From Pseudomonas sp. GCEP-101 (GTDB lineage: Bacteria; Pseudomonadota; Gammaproteobacteria; Pseudomonadales; Pseudomonadaceae), in contig NZ_CP104011.1 of assembly GCF_025133575.1 (NCBI RefSeq), forward strand, positions 5,278,965 to 5,342,964: a stretch of 64,000 nucleotides of DNA, given 5' to 3'. The translations under genes were made by a program, and so were the position numbers. The first letter of the stretch is position 1. Each line of letters opens with the position of its first letter. Below the pieces are notes generated by a model. That model did no database searches. It was not told the origin of the DNA and saw nothing but the letters and a program-made list of their open reading frames with translations. Positions 8,033-17,136 of the stretch are shown in pieces.

Positions 8033-9571
8033 TTAGGCTTTCGCCTTCGGCATCTGCGAAACCAGCGACAGGTTCACGTCCATGCCTTCCACCTGGAAAT
8101 GCGGCACGGCGTAGAGCTTGACCCGGAAGAAACCAGGGTTGTCCTCGATGTCTTCCACGGTGACCTTGGCGTCGCGCAACGGGTGCGAGGCCTGCAGGTC
8201 GTCACTGGGGTCGGTCATCTCGGTGACCAGCCCACGGATCCAGTTGTTCAGCTCCAGCTCCAGGACGCGACGGTCCTTGGTGGTGCCGATGTTTTCCCGC
8301 TGGATCAGCTTCAGGTAATGGGCGATGCGCGAAAGCAGGAAGATGTACGGCAGACGCGCGTTGATGCGGCTGTTTGCGGTGGCATCGGCCGTCTCGTACA
8401 GCGCCGGCTTCTGTGCGCTGTTGGCGGAGAAGAAGCACGCGTAATCGCGATTCTTGTAGTACGAGAGCGGAATGAAGCCGAGGTTGGCGAATTCGAATTC
8501 GCGGGTTTCGGGGATCATCACTTCCGAAGGGATCTTCACCTGATTACCCGTGCCCAGGTCGTACAGGTGGATCGGCAGGTCGGTGACCGCCCCGCCCGCC
8601 TGTGGGCCACGGATCTGCACGCACCAACCGTTGTTGATAAAGCTCTTCACCATGTTGGCGGCGAAGGAGAAGGTCGCGTTGGTCCACAGGTACTTGTCGT
8701 GGTCCGGGCCTTTCACGTTTTCGATGTAGTTGAAGCTGCGCACCGGCACGGTATCCGGGCCGTATGGCAGGCGTCCCAGCACGCGCGGCATGGTCAGGCC
8801 GATGTAGCGCGCGTCGTCGGAATCACGGAAGGATTTCCACTTCAGGTACTCGGCACGGTCAAAGTAGTTGCCGATGTCCTTGATTGCCGCCACTTCCTCC
8901 ATCGTTTCCTTGCCGAAGAAGGCCGGCCCCACCGAGCCTATGAAGGGCATGTGGGCAGCGGCTGCCACCTTGGAGATGCTGCGCAGCAATGCGATATCCC
9001 GCGGGCCGCGATCGAACTCGTAGTTGGAGATCGCTGCCGCGATGGGCTCACCACCGGGCGTGTCGTATTCCTGGGTGTAGGTATGGACGTAGAGGCCACT
9101 CTGGGCGATTTCCGGTGCGTCCTCGAAGTCCTGCACCAGATGGTCCTTGCTGACATCCAGCAACTCGATGCGCACGTTCTGGCGGAAGTCGGTCTGATCG
9201 ATCAGCGATTTCACGCCGCGCCAGGTGGATTCGACCCGCTGGAAGTCGGGGTGATGCATGATCGCGTCCAACTGGCGGCTGATCTGTGCGTCCAGTTGAG
9301 CGATGTGCTCGTCCAGCAGCGTCTTGTCGAGGCGCTCGACTTTCTGCGAGGAGCGCTTGAGCAGATCCAGGAAGACGCTGACCGCTGCCGTGACACGCTC
9401 GTCAGCAGAGACGTCCGAGAGCACGTCGGTGTTCTGGTAGGCCTCGATGTCGGTCAACGATGACACCGGGTTCAGGTTGATCTTGTCGAACAGCGCGGCA
9501 TAGACGCCCTGCGCCTCGCGAGTGTGTACGGTGTTGCCGGTGGCGGATACGGTGCTGGTTTCTACGGACAT
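8033..9571 (-). CDS. tssC: T6SS contractile sheath large subunit TssC
   Basis: 512 residues, full length. Family-typical text: STWRGVKSLID near residue 117, DFEDAPEIAQSGLYVHTYTQEYDTPGGEPIAA near 150-180, GPRDIALLRSISKVAAAAHMPFIGSVGP near 190-215 and WCVQIRGPQAGG near 318-330. It forms the sheath with TssB around the Hcp tube. Gap to tssB is 11 bp, so they are one transcript. The protein appears intact although the next gene, tssK, is truncated; a complete T6SS elsewhere in the genome could still use it, or it may be decaying. Confidence 0.95.
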   Translation of the reverse strand: MSVETSTVSATGNTVHTREAQGVYAALFDKINLNPVSSLTDIEAYQNTDVLSDVSADERVTAAVSVFLDLLKRSSQKVERLDKTLLDEHIAQLDAQISRQLDAIMHHPDFQRVESTWRGVKSLIDQTDFRQNVRIELLDVSKDHLVQDFEDAPEIAQSGLYVHTYTQEYDTPGGEPIAAAISNYEFDRGPRDIALLRSISKVAAAAHMPFIGSVGPAFFGKETMEEVAAIKDIGNYFDRAEYLKWKSFRDSDDARYIGLTMPRVLGRLPYGPDTVPVRSFNYIENVKGPDHDKYLWTNATFSFAANMVKSFINNGWCVQIRGPQAGGAVTDLPIHLYDLGTGNQVKIPSEVMIPETREFEFANLGFIPLSYYKNRDYACFFSANSAQKPALYETADATANSRINARLPYIFLLSRIAHYLKLIQRENIGTTKDRRVLELELNNWIRGLVTEMTDPSDDLQASHPLRDAKVTVEDIEDNPGFFRVKLYAVPHFQVEGMDVNLSLVSQMPKAKA

Positions 9572-9582
9572 GTCATCTCTCC

Positions 9583-10092
9583 TTACTGTTTCGCATCGTC
9601 TTGCGGAGCCAGCGCGGCGAGTTCGGCGCGCAGTTCGCTGCTCAGGGCGTCATCCTTGAGGATGCGTTCGAGTTCGCGACGGAAAGTGACGTTGTCCAGC
9701 AGGTTCGATTTGAGATCGCGCAGCAGATTGCGCATGGCCAGCAGGGCACGAAGTTCCGGCAGCTGACGGGCGACTTGTTCGGGCTCGAAGTCCTTCATGT
9801 CGCGGAACGTCAGTTCGACGCTGGCGTCGGAGCCATCATTGGCCAGGGTATTGGGCACGGCGACTTTCAGGCTGGGCTGGAATTCAGCCAGAACACTATT
9901 GAAGTTGTTCTTGTTGATATCGATTTTGCTACGTTCGGATAGCGGGCGACTTTCCCGACCGTTACTGTAATCACCCAACACCATGAGCTTCAGCGGAAGT
10001 TCGACTTTCTTCTGGGCACCGCCGGTGTGCAAATCGAGCTTAATATTAACGCGAGCTTTCGGAACTTCATTCTGGAAACTATCAGACGCCAT
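9583..10092 (-). CDS. tssB: T6SS contractile sheath small subunit TssB
   Basis: 169 residues, full length. Starts MASDSFQNEVPKARVNIKLDLHTGGAQKKVELPLKLMVLGDYS, the typical TssB N-terminus, followed by the sheath-forming core and the RDMKDFEPEQVARQLPELRALLAMRNLLRDLK helix. Partner of TssC. First gene of the minus-strand cluster, so the promoter should lie in the 600 bp upstream. No defect seen. Confidence 0.95.
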   Translation of the reverse strand: MASDSFQNEVPKARVNIKLDLHTGGAQKKVELPLKLMVLGDYSNGRESRPLSERSKIDINKNNFNSVLAEFQPSLKVAVPNTLANDGSDASVELTFRDMKDFEPEQVARQLPELRALLAMRNLLRDLKSNLLDNVTFRRELERILKDDALSSELRAELAALAPQDDAKQ

Positions 10093-10695
10093 GATTACCC
10101 TGCCTTACAATTCCTTTGTTAATGCAAGCACGCATCACGGCAGCAACTCTGTAACGAGCGTTGCACGCGACGAATCTGATATCGAAGCCACTCCGGCGAC
10201 TGGACTACCCAGTTGTCACCCGAGCCACTTCGTCAGAATGTTCAGGAATACCCAAATCTTTGTAACCCTTCCATGCCTGCGATTCGGTTCACTTCGACAA
10301 CTCGCGAAGACTGCCATGAACTGAAGCCAAGACAAGCCCGCCAACAGACCCAGATTAAATTCAGGAACTTTCCTACATAGCCAATTAATTAGTCGGCCAA
10401 AACAAGTAATTTTCTCGTTTCTCGATAAGGAAAAATTCCGACGGAACATTCCGATACACGGGTTTTCATCCGTTTCCTCAGACGCTCTGCGACGACAAGG
10501 ATGGGAAAGGCGGTGGACTCCCGGGTTCGTGTCTTCGCACCAAGGCTCACTCCAGGCGGCGCCAGCCGTCGACAGGCCCTCTTGCATTGCAGCGTCCTTC
10601 TACCGAGATCAAGGTGCCTTGCGATTTTCTTTTGATGTTCCGTCGCCGCCGCTCGTCTTAATGGGGATGAGCCGGCCGCAAAGGAGTCCGCCGCT
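10093..10695. other. 603-bp divergent intergenic region between tssB and an MFS exporter gene
   Basis: Open frames here lack ribosome binding sites and homology cues and look accidental. The region must hold the promoters for tssBC (minus) and the MFS gene (plus; AAGGAG at 10680-10685). I searched for a -24/-12 RpoN element upstream of tssB and found no good match. The base composition is lower in GC than the flanks near 10300-10440. Confidence 0.5.
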
Positions 10696-11892
10696 ATGAC
10701 CGCCATGCCTCCCCAGGCCCCCACCCTCAACCTGCGCCCGCTGATGTTCGAGACGTTCGTCTGCACGGTGGCGGTAATGTCCTTCGTCGCGCTGATCGGC
10801 CCGGTGGCGCGTACCCTGGGTCTGGCGCCCTGGCAGGCGGGGATGACGGTAACGGTCGGGGGCATCGCCTGGATGCTCATGGCGCGGGTCTGGGGCGTGG
10901 CCAGTGACCGGCTGGGCCGACGCGGCGTGCTGCTCAGCGGCCTGGCCGGCTTTGCACTGACCTATGCCCTGCTCTGCGCCTTCATGGCGTTGGCGCTGAA
11001 CACCTCGATGTCTCCGTGGCCGGCCTTCGTCGGGATGGTTGCGCTACGCGGGCTGGCGGGAGGTTTCTATGCTGCCGTGCCGGTCTGCTCGGCAGCGCTG
11101 GTGGCGGACCATGTGGCCGCGGACCGGCGCGCCTCGGCCATGGCGGGCCTGGGAGCGGCGAGCGCCATGGGCATGGTGATCGGCCCCAGCGTCGCCGGCT
11201 TGCTGGCCATGCTCGGGTTGGCGCTGCCGCTGCTGCTCACGTGCCTACTGCCGCTGCTGGCACTGGGCGTGCTGTGGCAATGGCTGCCGCGGTATGAGCG
11301 CCTCCGTGAGCGCAAGGGCCCTGCGCTGGCGATCAGCGACGCCCGCCTGCGCCGTTCGCTGACGCTCGGTTTCATCGCCATGGTCTGCGTGACCGTGGCA
11401 CAGATGACCGTTGGCTTCTTCGCCCTTGACCGTCTGCAGTTGCCGCCAACCGAGGCCGCCCGGGTTGCCGGTATCGCTCTCACCTCGGTGGGCGCGGCGC
11501 TGATCGGCGCGCAAATGCTGGTGCGCAGGCTCAACTGGGCCCCGCTGCGCCTGATCGGCGTTGGCGGCTGCGTCTCGGCGCTGGGCTTTGCCTCGGTTTG
11601 CTTCGCCGTGGCCCCGTGGATGCTCTACGTCTGCTGCTTCGTCGCGGCGGCGGGGATGGGCTGGGTGTTTCCTGCTGTCTCGGCGCTCAACGCCAATGCG
11701 GTGGAGGCCGATGAGCAAGGCGCCGCTGCCGGCAGCCTGGTGGCGGTGCATGGCCTGGGCATGATCAGCGGGCCACTGCTGGGTACGCTGCTGCACCAGG
11801 TGGACAGCCGCGCGCCCTACGTACTGGTCGCTGCGCTGCTGCTGTTGGGCGTGGCGTGGACCGTGCTGCCACGCCAACGCGCTGGAGCATGA
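10696..11892 (+). CDS. MFS exporter, drug:H+ antiporter (DHA1/TetA-like)
   Basis: 398 residues with twelve hydrophobic segments. The loop 2-3 motif of the superfamily is present as GVASDRLGRRGVLL (about 78-91), and GFYAAVPVCSAALVADHV with GPSVAGLLAML after it matches the motif C region of 12-span drug antiporters. ATG preceded by AAGGAG at good spacing. Expected inner-membrane proton-driven efflux of small hydrophobic molecules; the substrate is not predictable. Stands alone, followed by a GC-rich hairpin and a REP-type palindrome. Confidence 0.85.
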   Translation: MTAMPPQAPTLNLRPLMFETFVCTVAVMSFVALIGPVARTLGLAPWQAGMTVTVGGIAWMLMARVWGVASDRLGRRGVLLSGLAGFALTYALLCAFMALALNTSMSPWPAFVGMVALRGLAGGFYAAVPVCSAALVADHVAADRRASAMAGLGAASAMGMVIGPSVAGLLAMLGLALPLLLTCLLPLLALGVLWQWLPRYERLRERKGPALAISDARLRRSLTLGFIAMVCVTVAQMTVGFFALDRLQLPPTEAARVAGIALTSVGAALIGAQMLVRRLNWAPLRLIGVGGCVSALGFASVCFAVAPWMLYVCCFVAAAGMGWVFPAVSALNANAVEADEQGAAAGSLVAVHGLGMISGPLLGTLLHQVDSRAPYVLVAALLLLGVAWTVLPRQRAGA

Positions 11893-11909
11893 CCGTCTGA
11901 TTTAGCGGA

Positions 11910-11926
11910 CGCCGGCCCTGCCGGCG
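11910..11926 (+). terminator. GC-rich hairpin after the MFS gene, no T tract
   Basis: CGCCGGC, loop CCT, GCCGGCG: a perfect 7-bp stem 18 bp past the stop. Lacks a U run, so only a possible terminator. Confidence 0.4.
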
Positions 11927-11931
11927 CTGTT

Positions 11932-11956
11932 CGCGGGCGTGGCCCGCTCCTACAGA
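11932..11956. repeat. REP-type palindrome (TCGCGGGCGTGGCCCGCTCC)
   Basis: Same family as the copies at 20924, 21444, 27335 and 54986: short GC palindrome followed by TCCTACA. Confidence 0.75.
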
Positions 11957-11968
11957 TGGCGCCAGCGC

Positions 11969-12757
<789 letters not shown>

Positions 12758-12883
12758 GGACGAGCGGAGGGAGATGTCTTCTAACACGCGTCGCCCCCTC
12801 GTGGCATCCTCCGTGTCGTTAAGCGCGTCATAACCTGTGGCGACTAGCCTGCCACCCTTCTCGAAACTGCCGGGGTACGCCCC

Positions 12884-13225
12884 ATGAAGGAACCGGAAAC
12901 CCGCACACTGGACGACGACATCTGCGTCCATATCTTCACCGTCTCCGCCACCATGGTCGGTGTGTGCCTCACGGTGATCGGCATCATCCGGCTGATCATC
13001 ACCCTGCAGCGGCAGGACCTGATCATCGACGATCTGGTGGCGCTGAACATGCTGCTCTACGTGGTGTCGGCCTTCTGCGCTTACTGGAGCCTGCGCGCGC
13101 ACCGCACGCGGCGCAGCCAAGCGGTCGTGCGAATCGCCGACTGCGTGTTCCTGGTTGCGCTGCTCTTCACGGCAGCCAACGCCGGCTTCATCACCTGGGC
13201 AATGACCTCCGCCCCCGCTCCATGA
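12884..13225 (+). CDS. Small inner-membrane protein of unknown function
   Basis: 113 residues with three hydrophobic segments (about 17-40, 52-70, 83-106) joined by an Arg-rich loop (RAHRTRRSQ). The positive-inside rule places that loop in the cytoplasm. Acidic N-terminus. Divergent from the ABC ATPase gene (126 bp apart). No family recognised. Confidence 0.7.
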   Translation: MKEPETRTLDDDICVHIFTVSATMVGVCLTVIGIIRLIITLQRQDLIIDDLVALNMLLYVVSAFCAYWSLRAHRTRRSQAVVRIADCVFLVALLFTAANAGFITWAMTSAPAP

Positions 13226-13437
13226 CCGGGCCAGACACGCCGTGGCGGCAATGTTGACGCCTGGCGGTATCACCCCCTGATACGGGCGATGGCGGGGATC
13301 ATTTGGGAAAAGGCTGACTGAACCCCATCCGCAGCAACTCCGAGAATGTGTGCCCCCGCGCGCAACGCGACGGGGGCAGTTCTGCCCCGAACACGCATCG
13401 AGCGTCGGGCCAGCATTCAATTCCAGCGGAGTTTCTG

Positions 13438-14799
13438 ATGCTAGACACCATCATTCACCAAGCCGCCCTGCGGGGCATGGGCACCCAGGCACGGCGCTTC
13501 GTCGGGCTGCTTGCCGAGTCGCTCGTCAGCAGCAGAAGCGGAGGCTTCCAAGGCCTGATCAAGCGCTTCGATGACGCCGGACTCGGCACGCTGCTGCGCT
13601 CCTGGATGGACCACCCGCCGGCCGACCACGCGCTGCATCCCGACCAGTTCGCCGCCGGCTTCGGCGCCGAGGAAAGCAGCCGCCTCGCCAAGCTGCTGGG
13701 CGTCACCACCGGCGCGGTCAACCTGGCCGGCGCCGAGGCGCTGCCCAAGCTGGTCAGCCTGCTGACCGCCCAGGATCGCAACCCCACTGCCCTGCCGGCA
13801 CACCTGAGCGCGCTGCTGCACCAGCAACCCGTGCACGCCGAGAGGCGTCATGGCCTGGGCTGGCTGTTCTGGCTGCTGCTCGCCGCCCTGCTGGCACTGC
13901 TGGTAGTGGCCATCAGCAACGCCCGCCCGGACAAGAGCACCGCCGCCGTACCGGCCACCACCCCGGCGCCCGCGCCTGTCGCTCCGGCGCCGGTGGCGGA
14001 AGTCCAGGAAACCGTGGTCCAGGAACCGGTCGAGCAGGCCCCTGAGGAGCAGCACCCTGCGCAGCTGCAACTGGCCAACCAGGACGGCAAGATCACCGTC
14101 AACGGCAAGCTCGCCAGCGATGAGGAAAAACAGCGCCTGTGGGACGCCCTGAAGGCCCAGTTCGGTGCCGACAACCTGAGCGGCGACATCAGCGTCGATG
14201 CGCACACCCTGCCGGCCGGCTGGATGGACAAGCTGATCGCGGCCCTGCCGCAGCTGGCCGCCAGCGGGCTGAAGATCGGCTTCGACGGCGACAAGCTGTC
14301 CGTCGATACTTCCGCCCTCCCCGAAGACCAGCGCTTCGACATCAGCCAGAAGCTGCGCTCGCTGTTCAGCGGCTACTCCATGAGCGGCCTGTGGGAACGC
14401 GCCACCGCAGCCCTGGCAGGCCTGCAATCCGGCTTCAGCGCCCATGATCTGGTGCAGGCGCTGAACCTGATGAATGTGTACTTCGATACCAACTCCAACG
14501 CCATCACCGCGGACAGCCAGGAGATCCTGGCGCGCGCGGCCGAGGCGATCAAATCCGCCCCGCAGGACACCCGCATCGAAGTCGGCGGTCACAGCGACAG
14601 CGTCGGCACTGACCAGGGCAACCTGGACATGAGCCAGAAGCGCGCCGACGCGGTCGTGGCCAAGCTGGTGGAACTCGGCGTCGCCCCCGCCACCCTGATC
14701 GCCAAGGGCTATGGCGCCACCAAGCCCATCGCCGATAACGCGACCGAAGAAGGCCGGGCGAAGAACCGCCGTATCGAGTTCATCGTTCAGGGTGAATGA
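13438..14799 (+). CDS. YidB(DUF937)-transmembrane-OmpA fusion envelope protein
   Basis: 453 residues. Residues 1-120 resemble the YidB/DUF937 domain (GGFQGLIKRFDDAGLG, LLGVTTG), 139-162 is one transmembrane helix, 165-210 a Pro/Ala/Glu-rich spacer, 211-310 holds one or two BON-like alpha/beta repeats (KITVNGKLASDEEKQRLWDAL; LKIGFDGDKLSVDTSAL), and 345-451 is an OmpA-like peptidoglycan-binding domain (VYFDTNSN; GGHSDSVGTDQGNLDMSQKRADAV; GYGATKPIADNATEEGRAKNRRIEF). The start at ATG 13438 follows AGCGGAG; upstream in-frame sequence is not protein-like. Topology: cytoplasmic YidB part, periplasmic OmpA part anchoring to the wall. Single gene with a strong downstream hairpin. Confidence 0.85.
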   Translation: MLDTIIHQAALRGMGTQARRFVGLLAESLVSSRSGGFQGLIKRFDDAGLGTLLRSWMDHPPADHALHPDQFAAGFGAEESSRLAKLLGVTTGAVNLAGAEALPKLVSLLTAQDRNPTALPAHLSALLHQQPVHAERRHGLGWLFWLLLAALLALLVVAISNARPDKSTAAVPATTPAPAPVAPAPVAEVQETVVQEPVEQAPEEQHPAQLQLANQDGKITVNGKLASDEEKQRLWDALKAQFGADNLSGDISVDAHTLPAGWMDKLIAALPQLAASGLKIGFDGDKLSVDTSALPEDQRFDISQKLRSLFSGYSMSGLWERATAALAGLQSGFSAHDLVQALNLMNVYFDTNSNAITADSQEILARAAEAIKSAPQDTRIEVGGHSDSVGTDQGNLDMSQKRADAVVAKLVELGVAPATLIAKGYGATKPIADNATEEGRAKNRRIEFIVQGE

Positions 14800-15140
14800 C
14801 CCGGCTTTCTGCTGGCCCCGCCGCCCATCCGAATCGGATGCTGGCGGCGGAAGCCTGTAAAGCCAGCGTTACACCCTTCTCCCTCGCCAGCGGCCGCGCC
14901 CCGCCGCTGGCGCCTTTCCTCGATCGCACGCTTGGCTATTGCCACGTGCAGTGCTTATGCACGAATGCACGTTGACAGTCTTGTCATGCTTCTTGTGAGA
15001 TGGCGTTTCGTTCAGGCAAATGGCGTTGCCGGCTGACTGTGTGAGCGTTGTGCCTGCAATGCCGCGATGACGAAACTTAGGCGATCCCGACGGTCGCTTT
15101 CGAAAGTTTTCTCGTTTCATCGACACAGGAGATGCCGGCG
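14800..15140. other. 341-bp intergenic region with two hairpins
   Basis: Besides the hairpin at 14818-14850 there is a perfect 9-bp stem at 14886-14894 / 14903-14911 (GCCAGCGGC ... GCCGCTGGC) followed by a short pyrimidine run. A TTGACA at 14972-14977 could be a -35 box for the next gene, but no convincing -10 lies 16-18 bp further on. Confidence 0.5.
14818..14850 (+). terminator. Strong bipartite hairpin after the OmpA fusion gene
   Basis: CCGCCGCC-CATCCG, loop AAT, CGGATG-(CT)-GGCGGCGG: 14 paired bases with a 2-nt bulge. No U tract, so termination is inferred from position and stability. Confidence 0.5.
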
Positions 15141-15587
15141 ATGTTGAACCAGGCACCCCGGAATACCCAGGACGTCGAATTCGACGAGCAATTCCTCCTC
15201 GCCTTCGAAATCCAGGTCCTGCAGAAGGCCCTGCCGGCCTTCGAAGAGGCCTCGCGCTTCGCCCGCGACCGAGGTCTGCGCTGCAGCGTCGAGCTGATCA
15301 CCAACGCCGACGGCCATCCCGAACTCAGCCTCAGCGCCACCCAGCGCGACGACCTCCCCGACAGTTGTTATCGCCTGATCGCCGACCCGGCAGCCCAGGG
15401 TATCGTCCACGAAGAGTTCACCGCGGTGAACCGCCGCACGCGCCGCCAGGGCGCGCGCCTGACGTCGCTCACGTCTCGCTCGCTGGAGTTGCAGCTGGAG
15501 GCCTTCTTCATGCACGCCTTCGGCATGCGCCTGGACTACAACGTCCTGCGCCTGGACTACTCTTACGAGCATGCTTCTGGACTCTAG
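15141..15587 (+). CDS. Hypothetical cytoplasmic protein
   Basis: 148 residues, acidic and soluble, no signal peptide. ATG 15141 is preferred over ATG 15132 because AGGAG (15127-15131) is 9 nt upstream of the former and touches the latter. Contains an alpha/beta mix (SVELITNADGHPELSLSATQ) and a C-terminal LELQLEAFFMHAFGMRLDY helix. I do not recognise the family. Codon bias (high GC3) is that of a normal chromosomal gene. Confidence 0.7.
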   Translation: MLNQAPRNTQDVEFDEQFLLAFEIQVLQKALPAFEEASRFARDRGLRCSVELITNADGHPELSLSATQRDDLPDSCYRLIADPAAQGIVHEEFTAVNRRTRRQGARLTSLTSRSLELQLEAFFMHAFGMRLDYNVLRLDYSYEHASGL

Positions 15588-15751
15588 GTTTCTCCGACGC
15601 CGCCGGCCGTCGGTTCGGCCGGTTGCGGAACGAGCGTTCCGTCGGACAGTTCCTGCAAAGGATGATTTATGGCAACGATGAACGCGTCGAAGTCGCTATT
15701 ATTCGCGCCCTGTGCGCCACCTCGTGCGTGTTTCCTCGTTGTCGCTTCGCC

Positions 15752-15931
15752 ATGAATGAATTCCTCGTGCATTTTCAGGACGGTCATTGCCTGGGCAAGA
15801 CCGTGCTGCGCTCGTTTTCCCGCCAGATGTCCCTTTCCGAGGCGCGCGTGCGCCTGCAGGCCTGCTACCCGCTGCGCGTTCCGCATCTGCTCAACATCCT
15901 GCACCTGACACCGATGTTGCCCGGCCGCTGA
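15752..15931 (+). CDS. Possible small protein (59 residues)
   Basis: Starts MNEFLVHFQDGHCLGKTVLRSFSR and ends HLTPMLPGR. The frame is open further upstream but that part reads as non-coding. No clear ribosome binding site before the ATG. The compact beta-then-helix pattern is plausible for a real small protein, but the support is only codon bias and position. Confidence 0.4.
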   Translation: MNEFLVHFQDGHCLGKTVLRSFSRQMSLSEARVRLQACYPLRVPHLLNILHLTPMLPGR

Positions 15932-15965
15932 GCGGCCCCAGGCAGTCGCGGCCCCCGGCGCTCGC

Positions 15966-17075
15966 TCAGCGGGACACCCGCACCGACGCTGCCTGCGCCT
16001 CGCCCAACCCGACGAGGGCCTGGCGCGCGGCGTCGCCGGCCTGCGCGAGCACCTGGCACTTCCAGCCGTCCTCGTCCACGTAAAAGGCATCGCGCAGCTG
16101 CCGATGGATGCGCAGGGCCTTGTCCGCCGGCACACCGGGATTGTTCGCCAGCCACTGGTCCGCGCGCAGTGCCTTGAGCACCTTGAGTCCCGGCAACGTG
16201 CCGTATTCCAGTGCGATGGCCGTCAGCTCAGCCTGCGGGCATTCGCTCGCGGCGGCGAGGATCATCTGCCCCTGCAACTGCACCGATACCGACCCGCCTT
16301 CGTGGGCGGACGTCACCTGCGCGCCCCACCAGCGGCGCGTGCGCGCGAGGGTCTGCGGGTCATTGGCGCCGACGTAGATGCGCTCTCCGTGGCCCTTGGG
16401 TCCCAGGCCGGTGTGCACGTCGATCCAGCCCAGCCGGGAGCAGTCGCGGGCGTGCTGGCGCAGCACCTGGCGCACCGTCTGGTTACTCCAGGTTGGTTTG
16501 GCGCCGATGTAGAACAGACCGTTGGGATGGCTGTCCTGGCCGCTGGAAATCGCCGCCTGCAGTTGCTTGCGGCCATGGCGCACGGCGTAGCGCAGCAGTT
16601 GCAGGTGGCTGGCGAAAGACGGCCAGCGCCGCGGAACCAGGATCGGGTCGAGCGTCGCGTAGGCCTGGTTGCGTTGGCGCGGCTGGGAGAAGTCGATGAA
16701 ATTTCGGTTGAGGTCGACGTTCTCGTGGGTCCAGCGCCGCCACCAGGAGAAGCCGTAGGGGTTGGCCGCATGCAGGTAGAGCACCGCGCAATCGGCCTTG
16801 GCGCACTGCTCCAGCCAATCCGGATCGTGCAGCAGCGCGACCTGCACCGCCGAGCCGCAGAAGCCCTCTACACCGTGGCATCCGCTGCTGATGATCAGCA
16901 GGTTGCGCGCATCGAGCGGGCCGCTGCGCGCTACATCCAGCGCGAGCGGTTCGCCGTCGCGGCCGGGCAGTGGATGACGGTGGGATTCGACGACCAGATT
17001 GGCCGACAGGCAGGCGGCGAGAAACTTGCCACGCGCCTCGGCGTAGCTCTGGGAAAAGCAGGCAGACGGGTTCAT
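15966..17075 (-). CDS. DUF2817 (M14-like) metallocarboxypeptidase
   Basis: 369 residues. Contains the M14-like zinc motif in SSGCHGVEGFCGS (about 62-74; His and Glu as first ligands), NPYGFSWWRRWTHENVDLNRNF (about 103-124, the NxxG...R..NxDLNRN signature of carboxypeptidases) and WIDVHTGLGPKGHGE (about 213-227, third His ligand). LEYGT near 290 may supply the catalytic Glu. No signal peptide, so cytoplasmic. Start at 17075 with GGAG 5 nt upstream. Follows a minus-strand terminator that separates it from the M20-MFS operon, so it has its own promoter or is read through. Confidence 0.8.
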   Translation of the reverse strand: MNPSACFSQSYAEARGKFLAACLSANLVVESHRHPLPGRDGEPLALDVARSGPLDARNLLIISSGCHGVEGFCGSAVQVALLHDPDWLEQCAKADCAVLYLHAANPYGFSWWRRWTHENVDLNRNFIDFSQPRQRNQAYATLDPILVPRRWPSFASHLQLLRYAVRHGRKQLQAAISSGQDSHPNGLFYIGAKPTWSNQTVRQVLRQHARDCSRLGWIDVHTGLGPKGHGERIYVGANDPQTLARTRRWWGAQVTSAHEGGSVSVQLQGQMILAAASECPQAELTAIALEYGTLPGLKVLKALRADQWLANNPGVPADKALRIHRQLRDAFYVDEDGWKCQVLAQAGDAARQALVGLGEAQAASVRVSR

Positions 17076-17097
17076 CACCACTCCGGATGATTGGGAC

Positions 17098-17124
17098 AAA
17101 AAACCGGGCCCGGCGTACGGGCCC
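17098..17124 (-). terminator. Rho-independent terminator of the M20-MFS operon
   Basis: On the minus strand: GGGCCCG, loop TACGC, CGGGCCC, then two bases and a run of six T (A at 17098-17103 on the plus strand), 13 bp after the MFS stop. Confidence 0.8.
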
Positions 17125-17136
17125 TTCGAGGGACGC

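Noticed and set aside
8099..9463. 454-codon open frame antisense to tssC
   Set aside because: tssC is unmistakable; the antisense frame has no domain.
10093..10200. RpoN (-24/-12) promoter upstream of tssB
   Set aside because: TGCAA at about 10123 is not followed by the expected GTGCCA complement at the right distance.
10216..10880. Minus-strand open frames upstream of tssB
   Set aside because: No ribosome binding site or protein-like pattern, and one overlaps the MFS gene.
12758..13420. N-terminal extension of the ABC ATPase to 13420
   Set aside because: The extra sequence is antisense to the small membrane protein gene and has no ABC-like content; ATG 12757 begins the normal domain.
14972..15000. 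Sigma-70 promoter from TTGACA at 14972
   Set aside because: No acceptable -10 box 16-18 bp downstream; left as a remark only.
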